This document shows positions 1-5,006 of a stretch of 5,006 bases of DNA, piece by piece (positions within the stretch are counted from its first letter, which is position 1; each line of letters starts with the position of its first letter). Where the stretch lies: NCBI GenBank assembly GCA_938041725.1, contig CALISX010000064.1, forward strand, positions 1 through 5,006, in the 5' to 3' direction. The DNA comes from an uncultured Lachnoanaerobaculum sp. GTDB lineage: Bacteria > Bacillota > Clostridia > Lachnospirales > Lachnospiraceae. The notes under the pieces were generated by a model, which was not told the DNA's origin, did no database searches, and saw only the letters and a list, made by a program, of their open reading frames with translations. Made by a program: the position numbers and the translations under genes.

Positions 1-1549
1 GGGGGATGTATTCAGCTTCATTGAGCAGTATGAGAATCTTTCCTTCTCCGAGGCCCTGAAGCTTTTGGCGGATCGGGCAGGGGTGGCCCTTCCGGCCCCC
101 TCCCAGACCGGGGAGGAGAAAAGAGCCAGGGACAGGAAAATGGCTCTCCTGGAGATCAATAAGCAGGCGGCAACCTATTTTTACCGGCAGCTTTTTTTAC
201 CCTCTGGAAAAAGGGCGTTGGAATATTTTCTGAATCGGGGTCTTACCCCCAAGGATATTACCCGCTTTGGTCTGGGATATTCCAATAAAACCCCCCAGGA
301 TCTGTACCAATTTCTGCGGACCCAGGGATACGGGGACGATCTGCTGAAGGACAGCGGATTGGTGCTGATGGAGTCCCGGGGAGCCAGAGACCGTTTTTTT
401 AACCGGGTGATGTTTCCCATTATTGACAGCAACGCCCGGGTGGTGGGCTTTGGAGGGCGGGTGATGGGAGAGGGACAGCCCAAATACATCAATTCCCCGG
501 AAACCCCGGTATTTGACAAAAGCAGAAATCTTTACGGCTTGAATTTTGCCAAAACCGCCAGAAAGGATTATATGCGCCTTTGCGAAGGCTATATGGATGT
601 GATAGCCCTGCAAAAAGCGGGATTTATCAATTCTGCAGCCTCCCTGGGCACTGCCTTTACTCCAAACCATGCCAGGCTTTTGTCCCGCTATGTAAAAAAG
701 GTTGTTCTTACCTATGACTCTGACGGGGCGGGGGTGGCGGCGGCCAAAAGGGCTATGCCCATTTTAAAGCAGGAGGGGATTTCCGCCCGGGTATTGTCCC
801 TGTCCCCCCATAAGGATCCGGATGAATTCTTGAAAAACCTGGGAGCTGGGGAGCTGGAAGAACGGATTGAAAAGGCCCAGAATGCCTTCCTTTGGGAAAT
901 AGACATTTTAAAGCAGGATTTTTCCCTGGAGGACCCGGAGGAAAGGACCAGGTATTACAGGGAAATTGCCAGGCGTCTGGCGGATATACCGGAGCGTTTG
1001 GAGCGGGAAAATTATCTGCAGGCAGTCTGCCGGCAGATAATGATTGATTCTTCGGCTATGACCCGGCTGGTGGATGCCCTGGGCCGGGATTATGGTGTTC
1101 AGCAGCCTCCCCAGCCCCGGGAGAGAGGGGGGAAAAAGCAAAAAGGGGACAGACCGGAGGAAATGCTTCTCACCTGGATGATGGAGAGGCCGGAGGCATT
1201 TTCCAAGATACAGGAGTGGATCGGGCCGGAGGATTTTGAGGAGGGACTGTATCAGGAGGTGGCAAAGAAGGTATTTGCCCGTCTGGAGCAGGGAACCTGC
1301 AGGGTGACAGACATTATGGATGACTATTTGGAGGACGAGAATACACGGAGAAACATTGCAAAGATTTTGAATACTTCCCTGGGTACAGACATCAATGAGG
1401 ACGAGAAAAAAAAGGCTGTTTCAGAGATCATCATAAGGTTAAAGCAGGCCGCTTTGGATAGAAAAAGCCGCAGGGCTTCCGGTATTGCCCAGCTGCAGGA
1501 AATTATTAAAGAGCAGGCCCGTCTGAAGAAACTCCGTATTGAGCTGTAG
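1..1549 (+). CDS. dnaG: DNA primase DnaG, 5'-truncated by window edge
   Basis: DnaG synthesises the short RNA primers for leading- and lagging-strand replication and works with the replicative helicase DnaB/DnaC. The open frame starts at base 2, with 515 residues visible. The first residues (GDVFSFIEQYE...) match the segment just after the CHC2 zinc ribbon of primases, so about 60 residues carrying the zinc ligands and the start codon lie off the left edge. A TTG at base 65 is internal, not the start. Numbering from base 2, the RNA polymerase domain carries FNRVMFPI and GFGGR near residues 133-152. The TOPRIM fold follows with EGYMD (catalytic Glu195, codon 584-586), DSD (Asp239 and Asp241, codons 716-718 and 722-724) and DPDEF. 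The last ~150 residues form the helicase-binding C-terminal domain, ending in a charged helix. No frameshift or missing catalytic residue was seen. The stop TAG lies 12 bases before rpoD. Confidence 0.97.
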   Translation, partial: GDVFSFIEQYENLSFSEALKLLADRAGVALPAPSQTGEEKRARDRKMALLEINKQAATYFYRQLFLPSGKRALEYFLNRGLTPKDITRFGLGYSNKTPQDLYQFLRTQGYGDDLLKDSGLVLMESRGARDRFFNRVMFPIIDSNARVVGFGGRVMGEGQPKYINSPETPVFDKSRNLYGLNFAKTARKDYMRLCEGYMDVIALQKAGFINSAASLGTAFTPNHARLLSRYVKKVVLTYDSDGAGVAAAKRAMPILKQEGISARVLSLSPHKDPDEFLKNLGAGELEERIEKAQNAFLWEIDILKQDFSLEDPEERTRYYREIARRLADIPERLERENYLQAVCRQIMIDSSAMTRLVDALGRDYGVQQPPQPRERGGKKQKGDRPEEMLLTWMMERPEAFSKIQEWIGPEDFEEGLYQEVAKKVFARLEQGTCRVTDIMDDYLEDENTRRNIAKILNTSLGTDINEDEKKKAVSEIIIRLKQAALDRKSRRASGIAQLQEIIKEQARLKKLRIEL

Positions 1550-1550
1550 C

Positions 1551-1557
1551 AAGGAGG
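1551..1557 (+). promoter_or_regulatory. Shine-Dalgarno site for rpoD (upstream start)
   Basis: AAGGAGG lies 4 bases before ATG 1562, directly after the dnaG stop. It is a full-strength match to the 16S 3' end, with spacing slightly short of ideal. It is the main reason for choosing ATG 1562. A second good site, AAAGGA at 1621-1626, lies 7 bases before the in-frame ATG 1634, so initiation could occur at either. Confidence 0.75.
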
Positions 1558-1561
1558 CAGT

Positions 1562-2638
1562 ATGAAGGGGAGAGTAAGGGAGAGCTGTGTCCTGACCATG
1601 GAGAGAGGGACAGAGAAAGAAAAGGAAAGGAGTATGAAAATCCACAGGCATACCACGGTGGAGAAGCTAAGGGAGCCGGATTTAAGCGACACTTCGGAGG
1701 AGCTTTTGCTGGATCAGGAGGATCTGGAGGAGGAGCTGAATGAAGAGGAACTGGAGGATTTAAATCTGGATCTGAAGAACAGCCCAGAGGAGTGGACTGT
1801 AATTGAAGATCCGGTGAAGATGTATTTAAAGGAGATCGGAAATATCCCTCTTTTAACCATAGAGGAGGAAACCAGCATTGCTAAAATGCTTATGTCTCCG
1901 GATCCTGCCCAAAGGGATTATGCAGCAAAGCGTATGGCAGAGTCCAATCTCAGACTGGTGGTAAGCATTGCCAAACGATACATGGGGCGGGGGATGCATC
2001 TTTTGGACCTGATCCAGGAGGGAAATCTGGGACTTTTGCGGGCGGTGGAAAAATTTGACTATACCAAGGGATTTAAATTTTCCACCTATGCCACCTGGTG
2101 GATTCGCCAGGCCATTACCCGTTCCATTGCAGACCAGGCCAGAACCATCCGTATTCCTGTGCATATGGTGGAAACCATGAATCGTTTAATCAAAACCCAG
2201 CGCCGTCTGGTACAGGAGCTGGGCCGGGAACCAAAGCCCAGGGAGGTGGCGGAGGTGATGGAAATCCCCGAATCCAAAGTCCGGGAAATCATGAAAATCG
2301 CCCTGGAGCCGGTGTCCATGGAAACCCCCATTGGGGATGAGGATGATACCCATTTGGGAGATTTTTTACAGGACCAAAATGCCAAGATTCCGGTGAACTC
2401 CGCCATGGATTTGTTCCTGCATGACCAGCTGCTGGAGATCATTTCTTCTTTGACAGAACGGGAGCAAAGGGTGATTATGCTGCGCTTTGGTTTGGAGGAC
2501 GGACGCCCCAGGACACTAGAGGAGGTGGGAAAAATCTTTGGTATTACCAGGGAGCGGATCCGCCAGATTGAAGCCAAATCCCTGCGGAAATTAAAGCATC
2601 CCTCCAGAGTAAAACGATTAAAGGATTTTTTGGATTAA
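1562..2638 (+). CDS. rpoD: Primary RNA polymerase sigma factor (RpoD/SigA)
   Basis: This sigma-70 family factor directs RNA polymerase core to -35/-10 promoters. The product has 358 residues from ATG 1562. Region 1.2 starts at about residue 82 ([11 protein letters not shown]). Region 2 covers about 125-210, with the core-binding [11 protein letters not shown], the melting residues Trp179/Trp180 and the -10 readers Gln183 and Thr186 (WWIRQAITR). Region 3 runs to about 275, with the acidic 3.2 finger ([13 protein letters not shown]). Region 4.2 has the -35 helix-turn-helix ([11 protein letters not shown], 329-339) and ends KRLKDFLD, as in Bacillus SigA. The location after dnaG supports the primary factor. 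The odd part is the N-terminus: residues 1-80 are highly charged, then very acidic (about 45-71), and I cannot recognise sigma region 1.1. Three extra residues relative to Bacillus SigA also sit inside region 1.2 (near MSPDPAQRD). An alternative start at 1634 would give 334 residues. Confidence 0.96.
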   Translation: MKGRVRESCVLTMERGTEKEKERSMKIHRHTTVEKLREPDLSDTSEELLLDQEDLEEELNEEELEDLNLDLKNSPEEWTVIEDPVKMYLKEIGNIPLLTIEEETSIAKMLMSPDPAQRDYAAKRMAESNLRLVVSIAKRYMGRGMHLLDLIQEGNLGLLRAVEKFDYTKGFKFSTYATWWIRQAITRSIADQARTIRIPVHMVETMNRLIKTQRRLVQELGREPKPREVAEVMEIPESKVREIMKIALEPVSMETPIGDEDDTHLGDFLQDQNAKIPVNSAMDLFLHDQLLEIISSLTEREQRVIMLRFGLEDGRPRTLEEVGKIFGITRERIRQIEAKSLRKLKHPSRVKRLKDFLD

Positions 2639-3334
2639 ATGAGGGAAGACATAAAGCTTTCTCCCAGACTCTTGGCCATTTGCCAATATATCAAAGGAGA
2701 AAGCCTGGCAGATATTGGCACGGACCACGGGTATATTCCGATTTATTTACTGCAAAAGGGGAGGATTCAAAGGGCCTTTGCCCTGGATCTTCGCCCGGGG
2801 CCTTTAGAAAGGGCAAGGGAAAATGTTATCAGGTACGGCCTGGAAAAAAGAATTACCCTGGGGCTTTCCAACGGGCTAAGGGCCCTAACGCCCGGGGCGG
2901 TTCAGACCATATTAATTGCGGGAATGGGAGGGGATCTGATTGTACGGATTTTAGAAGAGGGCAGGAGGCATTTTCCCCATACCCGTTTTTTTGTGCTCTC
3001 TCCCCATACCAGGTGGGAAAAATGCCGCAAATACCTGTGGGAACAGGGATTCGTGATAGAAGAGGAGGGGATGGTAAAGGATGAGGGAAAGTTTTATCCC
3101 ATTATCCGGGCCGTGTACACCGGTATCCCTGTTCCTTTGCCAAAGGTGCGGTATCAAAAATACGGCAGATACCTGGTGGAAAAAAGAGACCCTGTGCTGC
3201 GGGAATACCTGGAAAACAGGCTGGTAAAACAGCAGAAGATTTTGCAGGGCTTTCCCCCCTCTAAAAGGGAAAAGGCAGAGGAAATAGAACAAAATATTCG
3301 GGAAATCAAGGAGTGTTTAGATGAAATGTATTGA
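2639..3334 (+). CDS. trmK: tRNA (adenine(22)-N1)-methyltransferase TrmK
   Basis: TrmK (YqfN in Bacillus) uses S-adenosylmethionine to methylate N1 of adenine 22 in the tRNA D-loop region. The product is 231 residues, close to the usual 230-235. The Rossmann-fold SAM-binding motif is LADIGTDHGYIP at about 23-34. An acidic strand end follows (ALDLRPGP, 48-55, with Asp50 probably contacting the SAM ribose), then SNGL (77-80) and the family signature AGMGG (94-98). SPHTRWEKCRKYL near 121-133 begins the distal part of the catalytic domain. The C-terminal ~45 residues are charged and helical (REKAEEIEQNIREIKE), fitting the coiled-coil domain of this family. The start ATG directly abuts the rpoD stop (TAA then ATG). 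The only purine-rich site, AAAGGA at about 2620-2625, is 13 bases away, so translation probably depends on ribosomes terminating on rpoD. The 3' end overlaps nif3 by 14 bases. Confidence 0.93.
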   Translation: MREDIKLSPRLLAICQYIKGESLADIGTDHGYIPIYLLQKGRIQRAFALDLRPGPLERARENVIRYGLEKRITLGLSNGLRALTPGAVQTILIAGMGGDLIVRILEEGRRHFPHTRFFVLSPHTRWEKCRKYLWEQGFVIEEEGMVKDEGKFYPIIRAVYTGIPVPLPKVRYQKYGRYLVEKRDPVLREYLENRLVKQQKILQGFPPSKREKAEEIEQNIREIKECLDEMY

Positions 3335-4118
3335 ACTGCTGCAGGCGCTGGAGAAACAGATGCCCCTGCACCTGGCCATGGACTGGGACAATGCCGGGCT
3401 CTTACTGGGAAGGGGGCAAAAGGAAATCCAAAGGATTTTTATTGCTCTGGATGCCACGGGGGAGGTGGTGGAGGAAGCCCTTAAGGCTAAGGCGGATTTG
3501 ATTCTGACCCACCACCCTGTTTTGTTTTCACCGGTGAAACGGCTGACGGATGAGACTCCCTTTGGGAAAAAGCTTCTAAAGCTTTTGGCTGCTGATATAG
3601 CGGTGATTTCCATGCACACCAATTATGATATTGCCCCCGGGTGTATGGCGGATCTGGCTGGAGACAGACTGGATTTAACCCATAGGGAACCTCTGGAGGA
3701 GACCGGAGTGGATGAGAAGGGAGAAAACATAGGGGTGGGAAAAGTGGGGGAATTACAAAAGCCCCTTACCCTTTCCCAACTGGCAGGACTTGTAAAGACC
3801 CGCTTTGATTTGCAGGGGCTGGTGGTTTTTGGCAGTCAGTGCATTCAAGAGCCTGTGCAAAGGGTAGCTGTCTCACCGGGGTCTGGAAGGGGGATGAAGG
3901 CCTTTGCCATACAAAAAGGAGCAAAGGTATTGATTACCGGGGATATCTCCCACCACGAGGGACTGGATGCGGCTGAAGAGGGACTTTGCATCATAGATGC
4001 AGGGCACTATGGACTGGAGCATATTTTTATCCGGGATATGGAAAAAAGGGTCAAAGCCCTGGATCCGGGGATTGCCATCCGGGTATATGGAGGAAGCAAT
4101 CCTATAAAATTTATATAA
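3321..4118 (+). CDS. Nif3-like dinuclear metal center protein (YqfO/YbgI family)
   Basis: This is a member of the Nif3/DUF34 family: ring-shaped hexamers with a two-metal site, long annotated as 'GTP cyclohydrolase 1 type 2 homolog'. The true substrate is unsettled. The product is 265 residues, the short form resembling E. coli YbgI, without the PII-like insertion that lengthens Bacillus YqfO to about 370. The metal-site residues are visible: THHP (His64, His65), SMHTNYDIA (His99, Asp103) and GHYGLE (His229, Glu233). DWDNAGLLLG (21-30) and GDISHHE (207-213) are further family signatures. The start is well set by AAGGAG at 3308-3313 with a 7-base spacer, placing it 14 bases inside trmK, a classical coupled overlap. 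The trmK-nif3 pairing is widespread in Bacillota. No C-terminal truncation is seen; it ends in the typical GGSNPIKFI. Confidence 0.93.
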   Translation: MKCIELLQALEKQMPLHLAMDWDNAGLLLGRGQKEIQRIFIALDATGEVVEEALKAKADLILTHHPVLFSPVKRLTDETPFGKKLLKLLAADIAVISMHTNYDIAPGCMADLAGDRLDLTHREPLEETGVDEKGENIGVGKVGELQKPLTLSQLAGLVKTRFDLQGLVVFGSQCIQEPVQRVAVSPGSGRGMKAFAIQKGAKVLITGDISHHEGLDAAEEGLCIIDAGHYGLEHIFIRDMEKRVKALDPGIAIRVYGGSNPIKFI

Positions 4119-4123
4119 GCTTA

Positions 4124-4152
4124 TTGCACACCGGGGCCGATTGTGGTACAGT
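4124..4152 (+). promoter_or_regulatory. Predicted extended -10 promoter of rnpB
   Basis: TTGCAC (4124-4129) and TACAGT (4147-4152) are separated by exactly 17 bases, and TG at 4144-4145 forms an extended -10 element. Seven bases after the -10 hexamer lies G4159, which is also the first base able to pair in the RNase P RNA P1 helix. That independent agreement supports the call. The -35 box begins 6 bases after the nif3 stop codon, and no terminator separates them. Confidence 0.75.
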
Positions 4153-4158
4153 GTGGGA

Positions 4159-4479
4159 GGAGTAAAACAGACGGTCGCGGCTGTTATCATAACAGGTGAG
4201 GAAAGTCCGGGCTTTACAGGGCAGGATGCCGGATAACGTCCGGTGGAGGCGACTCTAAGGAAAGTGCAACAGAAAACAACCACCAGAAATGGAAAGGGTG
4301 AAAAGGCAGTGTAAGAGACTACCGCCTGTATGGCAACATACAGGGCTGTGCAAACCCCATCCAAAGCAAGACAAACAGAATTGGGCTGCCCGTCCGATAT
4401 TCAGGTACGTCGCTTAAGCCGCATTGCGGATTAGATAGATGACCGTCAGATACAGAACCCGGCTTATAGTTTTGCTCCC
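4159..4479 (+). ncRNA. rnpB: RNase P RNA, bacterial class A
   Basis: This is the catalytic RNA of RNase P, which with the RnpA protein removes 5' leaders from precursor tRNAs. Conserved blocks are GAGGAAAGTCCGGGCT (4198-4213, P4 5' strand), GGAAAGTGCAACAGAAA (4259-4275), GTAAGAGACTACCGCC (4311-4326), AGATAGATGACCGTC (4433-4447) and ACAGAACCCGGCTTATAG (4452-4469, P4 3' strand). Helices found by hand are P1 4159-4168/4469-4478 (10 bp, one G-U), P2 4170-4176/4441-4447, P3 4181-4186/4190-4195, the P6 pseudoknot 4219-4224/4386-4391, P8 4229-4233/4239-4243, P9 with a GCGA loop (4246-4255), P13 with a GCAA loop (4325-4344) and P15 4364-4372/4409-4415. The P6 pairing and P16/P17 segment mark class A rather than the Bacillus class B. 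At about 321 nt it is shorter than the 377-nt E. coli RNA, because P3, P12 and P18 are very short. The ends are inferred from P1 pairing and may shift by a few bases. Confidence 0.96.
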
Positions 4480-4487
4480 AACAATGA

Positions 4488-4535
4488 ATGCAGGAAACCG
4501 GCAAGTGGATGATTCCACTTGCCGGTTTCCTGCAT
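4488..4535 (+). terminator. 22-bp perfect hairpin downstream of rnpB, no U-tract
   Basis: Bases 4488-4509 are perfectly complementary to 4514-4533 plus AT at 4534-4535, giving a 22-bp stem without mismatch around a TGAT loop. It starts 9 bases after the last P1 base of rnpB. Position and strength suggest an rnpB terminator or a 3' stability and processing hairpin. However, the next bases are ATGCGTGG, with no T-run, and no A-run precedes it, so it is not a standard intrinsic terminator on either strand. It could instead be a dispersed palindromic repeat. Confidence 0.6.
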
Positions 4536-4552
4536 ATGCGTGGAATTGCCTT

Positions 4553-4576
4553 CCTTCATTGACTTGAGGGTTTTTT
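4553..4576 (+). terminator. Possible small intrinsic terminator with T6 tract
   Basis: CCTTCA (4553-4558) can pair with TGAGGG (4565-4570), one pair being G-U, around a 6-base loop TTGACT, directly followed by TTTTTT (4571-4576). The shape is that of a weak intrinsic terminator. It would stop transcription escaping the larger hairpin upstream. The 6-bp stem is short, so chance is a real alternative. Confidence 0.3.
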
Positions 4577-4587
4577 GACTATATAAT
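4559..4587 (+). promoter_or_regulatory. Predicted sigma-A promoter of yicC/yloC
   Basis: TTGACT (4559-4564) and a perfect TATAAT (4582-4587) are separated by exactly 17 bases. The expected transcription start is near 4594, giving a 5' leader of about 46 bases before ATG 4640. It is the strongest promoter match in the window and implies that yicC and downstream genes form a unit separate from rnpB. The -35 box forms the loop of the small hairpin at 4553-4570. Confidence 0.82.
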
Positions 4588-4639
4588 AGCACGAGAAAAC
4601 AGCCAATGTTTGATGCATTGTGAGGAACGAGAGTATGCC

Positions 4640-5006
4640 ATGACAAGGAGTATGACCGGCTTTGGAAGAGCCGAGGAGATTGCTGACAGCAAGAAGATTT
4701 CTGTGGAATGTAAATCCGTCAATCACCGCTACCTGGATCTGAATATTAAAATGCCCAGACGGTTTCAAGCGTTTGAGGCGGATATCCGAGAGGTTTTAAA
4801 AGGATATATGCAAAGAGGCAAAGTGGATGTATATATTGCCCTGGAGGAGGATGGGGGGAAGAAAATAGATCTGGTCCTCAACCGGGATCTGGCCGGGAAG
4901 TATGTCCGCTATGCTAAGGAGCTGGAAAGGGAGCTGGGGGTTCCCAATGACTTGACTGCCTCCAGACTGCTGCACTTTCCTGAGGTGGTAAGCCTTAGGG
5001 AATCCC
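4640..5006 (+). CDS. yicC: YicC/YloC family endoribonuclease, 3'-truncated by window edge
   Basis: The visible 122 residues are the N-terminal part of the YicC/YloC family, whose full length is about 290. Members in E. coli and Bacillus (YloC) have been reported as endoribonucleases acting in RNA turnover. The N-terminus MTRSMTGFGRAE corresponds to the family signature (usually M-hydrophobic-x-SMTGFGR), which is why ATG 4640 is chosen over the in-frame ATG 4652; that one has AAGGAG only one base away, too close to work. Further family features are ISVECKSVNHRYLDLNIKMP (residues 20-39) and RGKVDV near 60. The ribosome binding site for 4640 is weak: GAGAG (4629-4633) at 6 bases, or GAGGA (4622-4626) at 13. 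A two-codon frame ATG-CCA-TGA (4635-4643) overlaps the start. In Bacillota this gene usually precedes gmk and rpoZ, which would lie beyond the window. Confidence 0.92.
   Translation, partial: MTRSMTGFGRAEEIADSKKISVECKSVNHRYLDLNIKMPRRFQAFEADIREVLKGYMQRGKVDVYIALEEDGGKKIDLVLNRDLAGKYVRYAKELERELGVPNDLTASRLLHFPEVVSLRES

Noticed and set aside
1340..1400. Possible internal promoter for rpoD inside the end of dnaG (TTGCAA near 1357)
   Set aside because: No acceptable -10 hexamer lies at 16-18 bases spacing.
1547..1564. dnaG stop and rpoD start are in the same frame with no stop between, allowing a readthrough fusion
   Set aside because: A one-in-three coincidence; both proteins have normal ends, and a strong ribosome binding site lies between them.
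1690..1760. Dense GGAGGA repeats resembling internal ribosome binding sites or a repeat array
   Set aside because: They follow from codons for Glu/Asp/Leu in the acidic N-terminal segment; no suitably placed in-frame start follows.
2086..2577. Minus-strand 163-codon frame and plus-strand 80-codon frame within rpoD
   Set aside because: Both are out-of-frame readings of highly conserved sigma regions 2-4, with biased composition typical of shadows.
3873..4364. 163-codon open frame on the minus strand across the nif3 end and rnpB
   Set aside because: It lies antisense to a clear protein gene and to a structured RNA, has no recognisable motif and no good ribosome binding site; a chance open frame.
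4575..4580. Second TTGACT as an alternative -35 box, and the TTGACT pair 16 bases apart as a direct-repeat operator
   Set aside because: No -10-like hexamer lies 16-18 bases beyond the second copy, and six-base repeats in an AT-rich spacer are weak evidence for an operator.
4319..4768. Several 60-70-codon minus-strand frames over rnpB, the hairpin and yicC
   Set aside because: They overlap each other, the RNA gene and the promoter region, and their sequences resemble no family; shadows.

Overview
This is a compact housekeeping segment from a Gram-positive, clostridia-like bacterium. The best guess is class Clostridia, probably a Lachnospiraceae relative. Four things point there: the gene order dnaG-rpoD-trmK-nif3, strong AGGAGG-type ribosome binding sites, a bacterial class A (ancestral type) RNase P RNA rather than the class B type of Bacillus, and an rnpB gene followed by a YicC/YloC gene. 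The placement rests on gene order and recalled family sequences, not on a search. All genes lie on the + strand. I saw no mobile element, CRISPR array, tRNA gene or foreign cargo.

Layout. Bases 1-1549 hold DNA primase DnaG, cut at the left edge so that the zinc-binding module is missing. After 12 bases comes the sigma-70 family primary sigma factor (1562-2638). Its stop codon abuts the start of the tRNA(adenine-22-N1) methyltransferase gene trmK (2639-3334), which overlaps by 14 bases a Nif3/YqfO family dinuclear-metal protein gene (3321-4118). These four genes look like one transcription unit with translational coupling. Six bases after the nif3 stop a separate extended -10 promoter begins. 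Its predicted start site (G4159) coincides with the first base of the P1 helix of RNase P RNA (rnpB, about 4159-4479). A 22-bp perfect hairpin without a U-tract follows (4488-4535). Then come a small hairpin with a T6 run and a near-consensus sigma-A promoter overlapping it (4553-4587), and the start of a yicC/yloC endoribonuclease-family gene (from 4640), which runs off the right edge.

How the genes fit together. Replication priming (DnaG), promoter recognition (sigma), tRNA modification (TrmK), tRNA 5' maturation (RNase P RNA) and RNA turnover (YicC) sit side by side: a macromolecular-synthesis cluster. The two promoters seen here match the consensus expected for the sigma factor encoded 1.5-2 kb upstream.

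Nothing here looks like a new system. The points most worth a second look are the sigma factor's N-terminus, which shows no recognisable sigma 1.1 domain and has two competing starts; the slimmed RNase P RNA, with minimal P12 and P18; and the unusual termination and promoter architecture between rnpB and yicC.
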